This document shows, in pieces, positions 17,046 through 26,366 of a stretch of DNA of 64,000 nucleotides (position 1 is its first letter; every line of letters begins with the position of its first letter). Below the pieces are notes generated by a model, which was not told the DNA's origin, ran no database searches, and saw nothing but the letters and a program-made list of their open reading frames with translations. A program made the translations under genes and the position numbers. The stretch comes from Paludibacter sp. (GTDB lineage Bacteria > Bacteroidota > Bacteroidia > Bacteroidales > Paludibacteraceae). The DNA is taken from the NCBI RefSeq assembly GCF_009712605.1, contig NZ_WASO01000015.1, positions 310,001 to 374,000 of the forward strand, written 5' to 3'.

Positions 17046-18536
17046 TTATTTTGTCTTGGATTTGATAATAATTACTCCGTTTTTGCCCTTTTTGCCGTAA
17101 GTCTTTATAGCTGTAGAATCTTTTAGCACAGTAACAGACTCAATATTATTCGGATCAATCTTGTCAATTTCGGTATCATCTGCTTTCCCATCAATAATGA
17201 TTAATGGTTTGTCCTGACCCCCAGTTTGTCTGACAAAAATTGTTTTTGCTTGCTTTGATCCGTTATTGTCGGAAGTAACTGTGGTTGTAGTGGTTTCATT
17301 CTTTGATTTTTTATCTTTTTGAACGTGGGTGACGACTACGGTTTTTGTTCCATTTTCGTTGATGGTTGTTGTTGATCCATTTTTGGTTTTCTTTGTGATG
17401 ACGATCACTCCGTTCTTGCCTTCTTTGCCAAACTTTGAAACAGATACTGAGTCTTTGAAAACCTCGACGTTACTGATTATTTCAGGGTCAATCTTCTTCA
17501 TTTCTTCCGTTGTTGCTTTCTTGCCATCGATAATAACCAACGGTTCAGCATGGGTAGAATCACCCGAATGTTTGATAATGACTACTTCATGTTTTACTTG
17601 TTTGATGGAGTCAGAAGAAGTCGCAGAAGCTGCTGGCTGACTATTATCCGAAAGATCTGCATTACTCCAGGCGTCTTTCAGCTCTTTGGCATTGACAACG
17701 AGTAAGGTTCCAATTAATAAAGGTACTACCAGCAGGTATTTGCTGGTCCACAATGAGTGGGTGCGTTTTTTATTCATCATGATAATGCGTTTTTTTAAGT
17801 GTGAAATACTGAAATGTTGAGTGAGTGGCAGCGAGCTGCTTTGAGCCACTTTCAGCAGGGCATACTGGTATGCTTTCGGATCCTGACCCGACCGCAACAC
17901 TTGTTGATCTGCCAAAAACTCAATGTTCTCGCGTACCGAACGTGCGAACCAGTAATACAACGGGTTCATCCATACCAACGATTGAAAAAACGCCACCAGC
18001 ATCAGGTCGATTCCGTGTTTTTGGTCGATGTGAGCCTGCTCATGCCGGATGATCTTTACCAGCTCCTCTTCTGTGTACAGTTCCGGATTGAGAAATATCC
18101 GCCCCTGATACGAGAACGGATTAAGCTCTTTCGCAGGGACGTACACTTTTTGATTACCGTAACAAACCACTCTGCAACGCCGCATTACCCACCATAGTTG
18201 TAAATAACGAAACAGCAAAAGCAGCAGACTGCCGGCAATTCCAATACAGAGCAACAGATCGATTAATTGCATCGTGCTCAAAGAGAATGTTTCGGGACGA
18301 GCCAAATTGTTCAGCGAATCGCCGACCAGCAGGATGACATACTGTACACTCTCTCTTTGCGGAATGAGAGCCGCGGGATGCAACAGCGGCAAAAGAGTCG
18401 ATGCTATAATGATTCCCAGCAGATACACCCGCTTGGCTTTGTAAAAAGTGTCGCGGTGCAGAAATAGCAGGTAAAACGCAAACAGTAAGATAAACACCCC
18501 GTTTGCTTTCAACAGATAGAGCGTAAAAGGTGCCAT
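17046..18536 (-). CDS. BlaR1-like M56 membrane metalloprotease with plug-like tail repeats
   Basis: Sensor protease expected to cleave or inactivate its BlaI repressor. The 496-residue product has four hydrophobic segments in the first 290 residues and the zinc site HEQAH (165-169) before DQKHGID. Beyond the last membrane segment (about 265-285) the exported tail carries two copies of a 50-residue unit: LVIIDGKKATTEE...IDPEIISNVEVFKDS...GKNGVIVITKK at about 330-385, and LIIIDGKADD...GKNGVIIIKSKTK at 444-496. These units look like the SusC/TonB-receptor plug motif, a combination known in Bacteroidota M56 proteins. The gene starts two bases after blaI. Confidence 0.9.
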   Translation of the reverse strand: MAPFTLYLLKANGVFILLFAFYLLFLHRDTFYKAKRVYLLGIIIASTLLPLLHPAALIPQRESVQYVILLVGDSLNNLARPETFSLSTMQLIDLLLCIGIAGSLLLLLFRYLQLWWVMRRCRVVCYGNQKVYVPAKELNPFSYQGRIFLNPELYTEEELVKIIRHEQAHIDQKHGIDLMLVAFFQSLVWMNPLYYWFARSVRENIEFLADQQVLRSGQDPKAYQYALLKVAQSSSLPLTQHFSISHLKKRIIMMNKKRTHSLWTSKYLLVVPLLIGTLLVVNAKELKDAWSNADLSDNSQPAASATSSDSIKQVKHEVVIIKHSGDSTHAEPLVIIDGKKATTEEMKKIDPEIISNVEVFKDSVSVSKFGKEGKNGVIVITKKTKNGSTTTINENGTKTVVVTHVQKDKKSKNETTTTTVTSDNNGSKQAKTIFVRQTGGQDKPLIIIDGKADDTEIDKIDPNNIESVTVLKDSTAIKTYGKKGKNGVIIIKSKTK

Positions 18537-18537
18537 A

Positions 18538-18900
18538 CTATTTTTGTTTTTCGATCAATTTCACGATCTCTTCCAGATCGTCGCGCGAAATCTTTTCATT
18601 TTTAGCAAAGAAAGCTACCAGCGAACGGTAAGAGCTTTGAAAGTAGTTGTCGATAATGCCCGAAAGCATTTTCTCCGAGTAACTTTCGGAGCTCAACGCG
18701 GGTTCGTACCAGTAAACATTGCCATAGCGGCGACTTTTGACATACCCTTTCTTCTCCAGATTTTTCATCGTCGAAGCAAGGGTAGTGTAGGGTGGCTGTG
18801 GTTCGGGATAGGTTTCGAGAATATCCTTAACAACTCCGCCCTCCTTGAGTTTCCAGAGTGCCTGCATGGCATGTTCTTCCTGTGGTGTCAATTTTTCCAT
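18538..18900 (-). CDS. blaI: BlaI/MecI-family transcriptional repressor
   Basis: Winged-helix dimeric repressor of 120 residues. It has the usual start MEKLTPQEEHAMQALWKLKEG, the recognition region PPYTTLASTMKNLEKKGYVKSRRYGN, and a carboxy-terminal dimerisation segment with the cleavage-prone stretch before SLVAFFAKNEKISRDDLEEIV. The ATG at 18900 is chosen: it matches family length, and the earlier start at 18942 lies at the predicted transcription start. It is the first gene of a two-gene operon with the M56 sensor. A palindrome in its promoter is the likely operator, implying autorepression. No beta-lactamase is nearby. Confidence 0.92.
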   Translation of the reverse strand: MEKLTPQEEHAMQALWKLKEGGVVKDILETYPEPQPPYTTLASTMKNLEKKGYVKSRRYGNVYWYEPALSSESYSEKMLSGIIDNYFQSSYRSLVAFFAKNEKISRDDLEEIVKLIEKQK

Positions 18901-18946
18901 AATCGTTTTTTCTTCCTGTAATAAAACGGCCATTATTATCACGTCG

Positions 18947-18967
18947 CAAATCTACGAATGTTTCGTA
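18947..18967 (-). promoter_or_regulatory. blaI promoter with operator palindrome
   Basis: The minus strand has a TAGATTTG -7 box (18954 to 18947). Directly upstream and overlapping it is a perfect palindrome, TACGAA-N3-TTCGTA (18953-18967), sited in the promoter spacer like known BlaI/MecI operators. Confidence 0.65.
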
Positions 18968-19283
18968 ATAAATAGTGCTACAAAAAGTTGATTTTATATT
19001 CTTTTAAATGTTGAAACAAAAAGAGAGCGCTACTCATATCTGCATCCAAAGCGTCAAACTGATTCTCTGGGTGCAGAAAGTATCGTTACAAAATAAAAAT
19101 TCCTACTGTGCGAATGTTTTCGCGACAGCAGGAATTTCATTTATCTGGTTAGGATATTCCCTTATGATAAGACAAAGTAAATACTTACCGGATTGAAGTC
19201 ATATCTCCGAACAAAACAACAACTTGTGTGTCGTATCATTTTGCGCGAAGCAGCATCAGGAGGCGTCTCCCTCCAATTTGAGA
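18968..19283. other. 316-base intergenic region between blaI and the TlpA-type gene
   Basis: Contains the terminator of the minus-strand TlpA-type gene (19097-19137) and the upstream side of the blaI promoter. No ORF or RNA motif is recognised in the rest. Confidence 0.5.
19097..19137 (-). terminator. Terminator of the TlpA-type gene
   Basis: AAATTCCTACTGTGCGAA pairs with TTCGCGACAGCAGGAATTT (one mismatch, one bulge). On the minus strand it is followed by TTTTATTTTG. Confidence 0.65.
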
Positions 19284-21131
19284 TTACAGCCAACGGTCAA
19301 TCACATCCCCCAACATTTCCGGCTGCGGATCGATCTGAACCATATCTCCCTGCTTGTTTATAACCAGCTTATACGGGATATGAGGTGCTTTATACATTGT
19401 TGCCACCTTATTTTCAGAATCGAAAAGAACGTTGAATATGTACTTTTGGTCAGCAATAAAAGCCTTCACATTCTTTAGCACAGCCTCTTTTGCCTCTCTT
19501 TCCCAACAATTGATAAAGAAGAAGACAACATCTTTTTCTTTGTACTGATTGACTAATTTTTGCATGTGGGGAAATGATGCTTTGCAGGGTCCGCACCAGG
19601 TGGCCCAAAAATCGATCACCACAACTTTTCCCTTATAATCCGACAAATTTACTTGCTTCCCTGCCATATCTGTCAAGGTAAAATCAAATGCCTTTTCTTG
19701 CTGGTAACAGTTAATAATCTTTCGTTTATTCTCGGCTAACTGCAGGCTGGCATTTTTATCTTTTATTGGATTTAATTGGCTTTCGGGAAGGTTTAATGTA
19801 TGGTAAATCCGCTCCAGTTGTTCAATCAAAGGCCTGGAACTGACCCCGGCATTCATCTCTTTTTCTATAAATAGTCTGGCATATTCCGGTCCCTTCACTT
19901 TTTCGGCAAATACAGCATACCGCTCCTTACCATCAGCACCGGTCAGTCCATTCAGTTGTCTGACGGAATCCTGATATTGGAAGGCAAGATCATACTCCTT
20001 CATTTTATACAACAACAGGGCATATGTATCGGCAAACATGTTGAATGCATTGTTCAGAGTATAGTCCGTAAAATTTTTGGATAACTGTCTCATCTCTTTC
20101 CGAACGGCATCTACGGTTTGCTTGGAGAGGGATGCCACAATATCGAGATTTTGAACCGGAGTCGTCAGATCCTGCCCTGAAAGAGTCCAGGCAAGATTGT
20201 TGAGAGTGTACATAGACAAGCTTTTATTCTCAATCATGTTGGCATATTTTACAACATTCTGAATATCTTTGATCGAAACAAAGTGAGAGACCACTCTTGC
20301 ATTGAAAATATCTTTGGAAGTTTGCGTCGTATCTCCAACCACAGCAAGGTATCGGATTCTGGCTTCGTTGATAATAGAATCGTTCAGGTTCTTTGTCGGC
20401 ATGCTTGCCCAAAACTTACTCTTAGCCAAACTTCCCCTGGGATATTTTTGCAAAATCATCTGTTCGGTTTCTTTTTGCTTATCGACCATACCGAGTTGCC
20501 GATACATGGAAGAAACATAAGAGAGATCCTGTTCTCCTCCACGCGCCTCAAGGGTAGAGATCTGATCTAACATCAACTTTTTGGCAATCTCTTTATTCGT
20601 TCTGTATTTGACAAACAAATAATTATTGTAACTACCGAGCTGCTTAAATGACGGATATGCTGCATAAATAGATTCGTACTCCTTTAAGACCTCTTCGGGA
20701 GTCGATTTAACTTTGAAAGCATACATAGTATAGTCCAGGCATTGCAGTAATGCCAACCGCGCCATATACTCATCCGTTTTGTTTTGCTTTCGCAGCACTA
20801 CTACATATCCTTTAGAATCGTTATTATCAATCACTTCTCGAGTTAAAGATAATACAGCAGCTGAAAAAACACGGGCGGTGTCCGGCAGCGTCAGTTTAAA
20901 TTCATAATGATCGGCAACTTTGTTGAGATAAGAGTAATTCAAATGATTCAAATCGTCAACGATGCCCATAATATGTCGTTGGGACATCATCGCATCAGAG
21001 GCAGGTTCATACACATAAATATTTTCAACTCCAGGCTTGTAGATGTTGTTTTTTAAATAAACTTTACCGGTTTGTGCCACAACCGCACAAGGAGCCAACA
21101 ATATAAGCAATGCAACAAAATAATTTTTCAT
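19284..21131 (-). CDS. Periplasmic TlpA/ResA-like thioredoxin-domain protein
   Basis: A 615-residue exported protein (signal MKNYFVALLILLAPCAVVAQ). The long middle, about 25-470, is helical and low in recognisable motifs, probably TPR-like. The last 150 residues form a thioredoxin/AhpC-TSA domain: FTLTDMAGKQVNLSDYKGK, then VVVIDFWATWCGPCKASFPH with the redox-active CGPC pair, and a cis-Pro loop HIPYKLVINKQG. Probably a disulfide reductase of the envelope. The ATG at 21131 is used because it begins the signal peptide; upstream codons are non-conserved. The promoter lies about 230 bases upstream, giving a long leader. Confidence 0.85.
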   Translation of the reverse strand: MKNYFVALLILLAPCAVVAQTGKVYLKNNIYKPGVENIYVYEPASDAMMSQRHIMGIVDDLNHLNYSYLNKVADHYEFKLTLPDTARVFSAAVLSLTREVIDNNDSKGYVVVLRKQNKTDEYMARLALLQCLDYTMYAFKVKSTPEEVLKEYESIYAAYPSFKQLGSYNNYLFVKYRTNKEIAKKLMLDQISTLEARGGEQDLSYVSSMYRQLGMVDKQKETEQMILQKYPRGSLAKSKFWASMPTKNLNDSIINEARIRYLAVVGDTTQTSKDIFNARVVSHFVSIKDIQNVVKYANMIENKSLSMYTLNNLAWTLSGQDLTTPVQNLDIVASLSKQTVDAVRKEMRQLSKNFTDYTLNNAFNMFADTYALLLYKMKEYDLAFQYQDSVRQLNGLTGADGKERYAVFAEKVKGPEYARLFIEKEMNAGVSSRPLIEQLERIYHTLNLPESQLNPIKDKNASLQLAENKRKIINCYQQEKAFDFTLTDMAGKQVNLSDYKGKVVVIDFWATWCGPCKASFPHMQKLVNQYKEKDVVFFFINCWEREAKEAVLKNVKAFIADQKYIFNVLFDSENKVATMYKAPHIPYKLVINKQGDMVQIDPQPEMLGDVIDRWL

Positions 21132-21487
21132 AGACACTAAATTAAAAGGTTGATAGATCGCCCGATTATTTAAACAGTTGATTTTCGTCTTTGGCAGTAA
21201 GCTTTGGAGATAGAAAAACAAGTCTCCCTGACTTTGGGAGGGTCTTTCCTAATTGCACCTTCCATGAAATTCATGCGAATCGGAATGAATCGCTCTTGCA
21301 GGAGTATTGGCTTTTTAGCTTCGCTACTTACTAAAATGCAATAAGACAGATATTGTTAAAACACAAATCTACAACTATTTTGTAAAAAGCAAGACTATGA
21401 AAAGAATATTTTTATTATATTTTAAGCGTAAAATACAAAATATGACAGTCAGACCACCATGTTAAGCAGTTGTCTGATTGTGAAATA
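21132..21487. other. 356-base intergenic region with the long TlpA-type gene leader
   Basis: Contains a minus-strand promoter (21364-21392) and a structured leader. On the minus strand CTCCC-N7-GGGAG (21240-21224) is followed within six bases by TTTTT, resembling a weak attenuator. No ORF is supported. Confidence 0.45.
21364..21392 (-). promoter_or_regulatory. Promoter for the TlpA-type gene
   Basis: Minus strand reads TTG (21392-21390), 18 bases, TAGATTTG (21371-21364), a good match to the Bacteroidota -33/-7 consensus. Confidence 0.6.
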
Positions 21488-23044
21488 TTATTCCAGATAC
21501 CGTTTTGCCGCAGCGGCACAATTCTCTCCGTCGATGGCTGATGAAGTGATTCCTCCGGCATAACCGGCACCTTCGCCGCACGGGAAAAGACCTTCAATTT
21601 GCACGTGTTGATAGGTTTCCAGATCTCTTGGAATACGCACGGGAGAGGAAGAGCGAGACTCTACGCCTACAATCAAGGCTTCATTGGTGAGGTAGCCGTG
21701 CATTTTGCGGTCGAACTTTTTGAAACCCTGTTGCAGACGGCTCGAAATATGTTGCGGTAACCAGAAATGGAGTGGGGAAGAGAGTACTCCCGGCAGGTAC
21801 GAACAATCGGGCAATGAGCCGGAGAGCTTTCCTTTTACGAAATCGCCTACGCGCTGTGCCGGAGCGGTCAATCCTTTACTGCCGTTATTAAAAAAGGCCA
21901 GTTCTTCCACGTATTGCTGAAAATGCAGTCCGGCCAGAACACCGTATTGTTGGTATTCTCCCAAATCTTCGGGTCTGATTTCGACCACCAAACCGGAATT
22001 GGCAAACGGTGAGTTACGATGCGAAGCAGACATGCCGTTCACTACCAGCTCCTTTGCTCCGGTGGAGGCCGGAACGATGTGTCCGCCGGGGCACATGCAG
22101 AACGAATAAACGCCACGATCGTCGACCTGTTCCACCAGATTGTAGGCGGCCGCCGGAAGAAATTCTCCCCGCTCGCGACGATGGTACTGGATGCTGTCGA
22201 TCAGCTCCTGCGGATGTTCCACGCGCACGCCCATGGCAAAACCTTTGGCTTCGAGCGCAATATTGTTGTTGTGCAATAGATGATAAACGTCCCGTGCCGA
22301 ATGACCGGTAGCCAGAATCACCGCTTTGCTTTTGATGGTGCTTCCGTCTGCCAGTTCCACCCCTATGACCTTCGAATCTTCAATTTTCAGTCCGGTGACT
22401 TTGGTGTTGAATCGCACTTCGCCACCATGTTCGAGAATGGTTTCGCGCATAGCTTTGATCACCTGTGGCAGACGGTCGGTGCCGATGTGCGGGTGGGTCT
22501 CGTACGGAATTTCGTCTTGTGCTCCGTGACGATGAAAAATGGAGAGAATGCGTTGCACATCGCCCTTTTTCTTGGAACGGGTATAAAGTTTTCCATCAGA
22601 AAAAGCACCGGCGCCACCTTCTCCGAAACAGTAGTTCGACTCGGGATTCAGTGTGTTGCTGCGGATCATCTGGGCAAGGTCTCTTTTGCGTTCGGTCACT
22701 GCTTGTCCGCGCTCCAGAAGAATGGGTTTTAAGCCCAATTCGATCAGTCGCAATGCGGCAAACAGACCTGCAGGACCAGCACCTACCACGATTACCTCTT
22801 CTTTATTGGTTACATCCTGATAATGCAATGGTATGGTATCGGAGGTGATAGGTTCCTTGCCGGTGAAAACTTCTACGGCCAGATTTATTTTGACGAATCG
22901 TCCCCGGGCATCGATTGATTTACGGATAGGACGAATATGTGATATTTGTGTCGGAGGCAGCGAAAGCGCTTTGGCTACAGCCTGTTTCAACAACTCGGGG
23001 GTGTGCGCCTGTTCGGGCGAAAGGGTCAGTTGAAGGGATTGCAT
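21488..23044 (-). CDS. FAD-dependent oxidoreductase (NAD(FAD)-utilising dehydrogenase family)
   Basis: A 518-residue cytoplasmic flavoprotein. The first 80 residues form a small domain (LSLPPTQISHIRPIRKSIDARG). The Rossmann FAD site follows as VIVVGAGPAGLFAALRLIELG (about 87-107) with LLERGQAVTERKRDL. It also has NYCFGEGGAGAFSDGKLYTR near 146, a second nucleotide-binding stretch AVILATGHSARDVY near 245, and the closing GLFPCGEGAGYAGGITSSAIDG. This matches the widespread uncharacterised family annotated as NAD(FAD)-utilising dehydrogenase. Substrate unknown. Single gene. Confidence 0.85.
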   Translation of the reverse strand: MQSLQLTLSPEQAHTPELLKQAVAKALSLPPTQISHIRPIRKSIDARGRFVKINLAVEVFTGKEPITSDTIPLHYQDVTNKEEVIVVGAGPAGLFAALRLIELGLKPILLERGQAVTERKRDLAQMIRSNTLNPESNYCFGEGGAGAFSDGKLYTRSKKKGDVQRILSIFHRHGAQDEIPYETHPHIGTDRLPQVIKAMRETILEHGGEVRFNTKVTGLKIEDSKVIGVELADGSTIKSKAVILATGHSARDVYHLLHNNNIALEAKGFAMGVRVEHPQELIDSIQYHRRERGEFLPAAAYNLVEQVDDRGVYSFCMCPGGHIVPASTGAKELVVNGMSASHRNSPFANSGLVVEIRPEDLGEYQQYGVLAGLHFQQYVEELAFFNNGSKGLTAPAQRVGDFVKGKLSGSLPDCSYLPGVLSSPLHFWLPQHISSRLQQGFKKFDRKMHGYLTNEALIVGVESRSSSPVRIPRDLETYQHVQIEGLFPCGEGAGYAGGITSSAIDGENCAAAAKRYLE

Positions 23045-23284
23045 AAACTATTTTATTAGAGAGTGCAAAGATAGGCATTAAACCTGCGATTCGTCAAATG
23101 TGTGTTATGTCCCGGAATGTCAGAATTCCAATTATTCCAAAACCACAGAATTTTACCCATTTTGGAATCCTGAAACTCGGGAATCTTGGAATTATGCCGA
23201 ATAAAGATAAAAGCTCTTTCTGTTAGGTGTTTAGCACTTAACCATTTTTACTTTTAACAAATAAGGTTTCCCGAAAATAATACG

Positions 23285-23292
23285 TACTTTTG
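23285..23292 (+). promoter_or_regulatory. Bacteroidota -7 box for the S41 protease gene
   Basis: TACTTTTG matches TAnnTTTG, 25 bases before the ATG. No well-spaced TTG is found upstream. Confidence 0.5.
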
Positions 23293-23317
23293 CACAAATT
23301 TATAGCAAACTCACGAC

Positions 23318-24976
23318 ATGATTCGATTTCGTAAATTCTCCTTGCTGATTATAACATTGCTCACGGTATCTTTTGGCATGATAGCTCAACAGGATGCTAA
23401 TGAAAGACGTTTTTCTATGAGCAAAAATCTGGATGTGTTCAACAGTGTGGTTAGAGAACTTGATGCCTTCTATGTTGATACACTGAATTATGATAAAACG
23501 ATACGTGCCGGTATCGATAATATGCTGGAAGGTCTTGATCCTTACACGGTTTACATGCCAAAAGAAGAGACGGATGAACTCAAAATGATGACTACCGGAG
23601 AATATGCCGGTATCGGTGCTTTGATTGGAGGCAGATCGGGACAGGTATTTATTTCGGAACCATATGAAGGAAAACCGGCTGCAAAAGCAGGCCTTAAAGC
23701 AGGCGATGTTTTGGTTGAACTGGATGGTTTGAACCTGAAAGGCAAATCAACTTCGGAGGTTAGCGCTTTGTTGAAAGGACAACCCAAAACTATTGTGAAA
23801 CTAAAAGTGCAGCGCCCCGGGGAGACCAAAGTGCGCTCTTTCGAGGTAATGCGCGAACGCATAACTATTAACCCGGTGGTTTATTATGGTGTTGTTGGCA
23901 ATAACACAGGATACGTACTTCTCAATGAATTTACCAACAGTGCAGCCGAAGAGATGCGGGCTGCTTTACTGGAACTAAAGAATAAATACCACGTAACCTC
24001 CATAGTTATTGACCTTCGTGACAATGGAGGCGGTATTATTGATGAGGCGGTGAAAATGGTAGGCTTTTTCGTTCCCAAGAATACCGAAGTGGTTTCGACA
24101 CGTGGAAAATTAAGACAATGGGACCGGACTTACCGTACGATCAACGAGCCGATATTGCCCGACATGCCATTGGCAATTCTGGTATCACAAAACACGGCTT
24201 CGGCATCTGAGATTCTAAGTGGCTCGTTGCAGGATCTTGATCGCGCTGTGATTATCGGGGTGCGTACTTTCGGAAAAGGACTGGTGCAGTCTATTCGCCA
24301 ATTGCCTTATGACGGACATCTCAAAGTTACTACCGCCAAATACTATATTCCAAGCGGACGTTGCATTCAGGCAATCGATTATTCAAACCGTACGGATGAC
24401 GGCACTCCCATACATGTTGCTGATAGCCTTACCCATGAGTTCAAAACAAAAATTGGTCGTACGGTACGCGATGGAGGAGGAATTCGTCCCGATTTGGAAG
24501 TGAAAGACTCTATGAAAGTGAGTATTGCATATTATCTGATGAACCAGAATATTATTTTTGATTTTGCCTCTCAGTATGCACTTACACACGCAACGATTGC
24601 AGAACCGGAAAATTTCAGAATTACGGGTGCAGAATATGAGCAGTTCAAGCAATTTACAAAAGAAAAGAAGTTTACCTATACTCTTCAAAGTGATAAGCTG
24701 CTGAAGAATTTGATGTCGACCGCAAAAATTGAAGGGTACGATGAAGTGGCAGCTGCCGATTTCAAAGCGTTGCAGGCAAAACTAACCCCGAATATCGATA
24801 AGGATCTGGACACTTTTCGTAAGGATATAACCAATCTTATCAATGCTGAAATTGTGAAACGTTACTATTACCAGAAAGGTGTGGTACGTTATGCTTTGCC
24901 GCAGGATAAGACCTTGTTGAAAGCGGAAGAACTGTTCAAAGATATGAGTGCTTACAATAAAATTCTGGGGAAATAA
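23318..24976 (+). CDS. S41-family C-terminal processing protease (CtpA-like)
   Basis: Periplasmic serine protease that trims or degrades envelope proteins. The 552-residue product has a signal peptide (1-24, ending MIAQ). A PDZ domain lies at about 90-170 (EYAGIGALIGG, GLKAGDVLVELDG, LLKGQPKTIVKLKVQRPG). The S41 core has VIDLRDNGGGIIDEAV (230-245), NTASASEIL with the catalytic Ser near 295, and TFGKGLVQ with Lys320. The carboxy-terminal 150 residues are helical. It ends seven bases before the first glycosyltransferase gene and may be co-transcribed with the polysaccharide cluster, though function probably differs. Confidence 0.93.
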   Translation: MIRFRKFSLLIITLLTVSFGMIAQQDANERRFSMSKNLDVFNSVVRELDAFYVDTLNYDKTIRAGIDNMLEGLDPYTVYMPKEETDELKMMTTGEYAGIGALIGGRSGQVFISEPYEGKPAAKAGLKAGDVLVELDGLNLKGKSTSEVSALLKGQPKTIVKLKVQRPGETKVRSFEVMRERITINPVVYYGVVGNNTGYVLLNEFTNSAAEEMRAALLELKNKYHVTSIVIDLRDNGGGIIDEAVKMVGFFVPKNTEVVSTRGKLRQWDRTYRTINEPILPDMPLAILVSQNTASASEILSGSLQDLDRAVIIGVRTFGKGLVQSIRQLPYDGHLKVTTAKYYIPSGRCIQAIDYSNRTDDGTPIHVADSLTHEFKTKIGRTVRDGGGIRPDLEVKDSMKVSIAYYLMNQNIIFDFASQYALTHATIAEPENFRITGAEYEQFKQFTKEKKFTYTLQSDKLLKNLMSTAKIEGYDEVAAADFKALQAKLTPNIDKDLDTFRKDITNLINAEIVKRYYYQKGVVRYALPQDKTLLKAEELFKDMSAYNKILGK

Positions 24977-24982
24977 TTCGCT

Positions 24983-26278
24983 ATGCGCAAAGTTTTGATT
25001 ATAACCTACTATTGGCCTCCTTCCGGAGGGTCCGGCGTGCAACGGTGGCTGAAATTTGCTAAATATTTACCTCAATATGGCTGGCAGCCGGTGATTTATA
25101 CTCCTGAAAATCCCGATTTTGCCATTGAAGACCAAAGTTTGTTACAGGATGTATCGCCCGATACCGAAGTGCTGAAAACAAAAATATGGGAACCTTACGA
25201 AATCTATAAGGCGCTGACAGGCAACAAAGGGAAAAAGGTCAACGTGGCATATGCTGCCGGAGGTAAAAAGGGTGGCGCTATTCATAAGCTGGCACTGGCT
25301 TTGCGCGGCAACCTGCTGATTCCAGATCCGCGTTGTTTCTGGATAAATCCTTCGGTAAAATACCTGTCAGAATATCTTAAGAGCAATCCCGTAGATGCGA
25401 TTATTTCTACCGGGCCTCCCCATTCTATGCACATTATTGCGCTGAAATTACATCGCAAAACAGGTTTGCCTTGGATTGCCGATTTTCGTGATCCGTGGAC
25501 GAATATCGATTTTTACAAAGAATTGAACCTTTCCTGGCTGGCCGATAAGTTGCATCATCGCCGAGAGCAGCAAGTGATTTCAGAAGCTGACTGCGTGGTG
25601 AGTGTAACACCTACCTGGTGCTCCGAATTTGAAGCTAAAGGACCGAAGAAAATTGCTTTGGTTCATAACGGTTATGATGAGGCGGATGTTGCCGGACAGG
25701 ATGTTGCTGTCGATGAAGAGTTCTCGTTGGTGCATATCGGAAGCGTCAATGCCGCGCGTAACCCGAAAGTGCTATGGAAAGCGTTGAGTGAACTGCTGCC
25801 CGAAAATAAAGAGCTCGCATCGAAGATAAAAATCAAGCTGGTGGGCAATATCGAAGCGGTGGTTTTTGAAAATATTGAAAAATATCAGCTTGGCGACTAT
25901 GTCGAAAAGGTTGGCTATTTGTCTCACAAAGATGCGGTTGCGTTCCAGCAAAAGGCACAGATGTTACTTTTGCTAATCAACAATACGCCCAATGCCAACG
26001 GAATCCTTACCGGCAAACTGTATGAATACATGGCATCGGGTCGCCCCACGCTGGCGATCGGTCCGTCGGGCAGCGACATCGCAAAAGTGTTGAACCAAAC
26101 CGGATCGGGCACGATTGTCGATTTCGACGATGTGGATGGCATGAAAAAAATGTTGCTCGACTTGTTCTCGAAATACCAAAACGGAGAGTTGACCTCTTCG
26201 GCCAGCGGCTACGAGCAATATTCCCGTCGTGCACAGTGTGGCGTAATGGCCGGTCTGCTCGACGATATTACAAAATAA
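24983..26278 (+). CDS. Glycosyltransferase, GT4-like
   Basis: A 431-residue GT-B glycosyltransferase for surface polysaccharide assembly in the cytoplasm. The amino-terminal domain opens with VLIITYYWPPSGGSGVQRWLKF, the common GT4 acceptor-side start. The middle has IISTGPPHSMHIIALKLH and WIADFRDPWTNIDFY. The nucleotide-sugar domain has ALVHNGYDE and, near 335-365, the TGKLYEYMASGRPTLAIGP stretch corresponding to the E-x7-E region. Sugar specificity unknown. First gene of a polysaccharide cluster ending at 34230. Confidence 0.88.
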   Translation: MRKVLIITYYWPPSGGSGVQRWLKFAKYLPQYGWQPVIYTPENPDFAIEDQSLLQDVSPDTEVLKTKIWEPYEIYKALTGNKGKKVNVAYAAGGKKGGAIHKLALALRGNLLIPDPRCFWINPSVKYLSEYLKSNPVDAIISTGPPHSMHIIALKLHRKTGLPWIADFRDPWTNIDFYKELNLSWLADKLHHRREQQVISEADCVVSVTPTWCSEFEAKGPKKIALVHNGYDEADVAGQDVAVDEEFSLVHIGSVNAARNPKVLWKALSELLPENKELASKIKIKLVGNIEAVVFENIEKYQLGDYVEKVGYLSHKDAVAFQQKAQMLLLLINNTPNANGILTGKLYEYMASGRPTLAIGPSGSDIAKVLNQTGSGTIVDFDDVDGMKKMLLDLFSKYQNGELTSSASGYEQYSRRAQCGVMAGLLDDITK

Positions 26279-26366
26279 AAAGAGTACTCAGTCCGCAGTA
26301 TTCAGTACTCAGTATCAAATAAATGTTAGTCTTGAATCTTGGTTCTTGGCTCTTTGTTCTCGAAAA
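26279..26366. repeat. Degenerate ACTCAGTA-type intergenic repeat
   Basis: AGTACTCAGTCCGCAGTATTC and CAGTACTCAGTATC are followed by TCTTGAATCTTGGTTCTTGGCTCTTTGTTC, a short tandem of CTTG(G/A)NTCTT units. Related to the tracts at 8822 and 10516, in a gap inside an otherwise tightly packed cluster. Confidence 0.55.

Noticed and set aside
18900-18942. Extended amino terminus for BlaI
   Set aside because: The earlier start coincides with the predicted transcription start and adds non-conserved residues.
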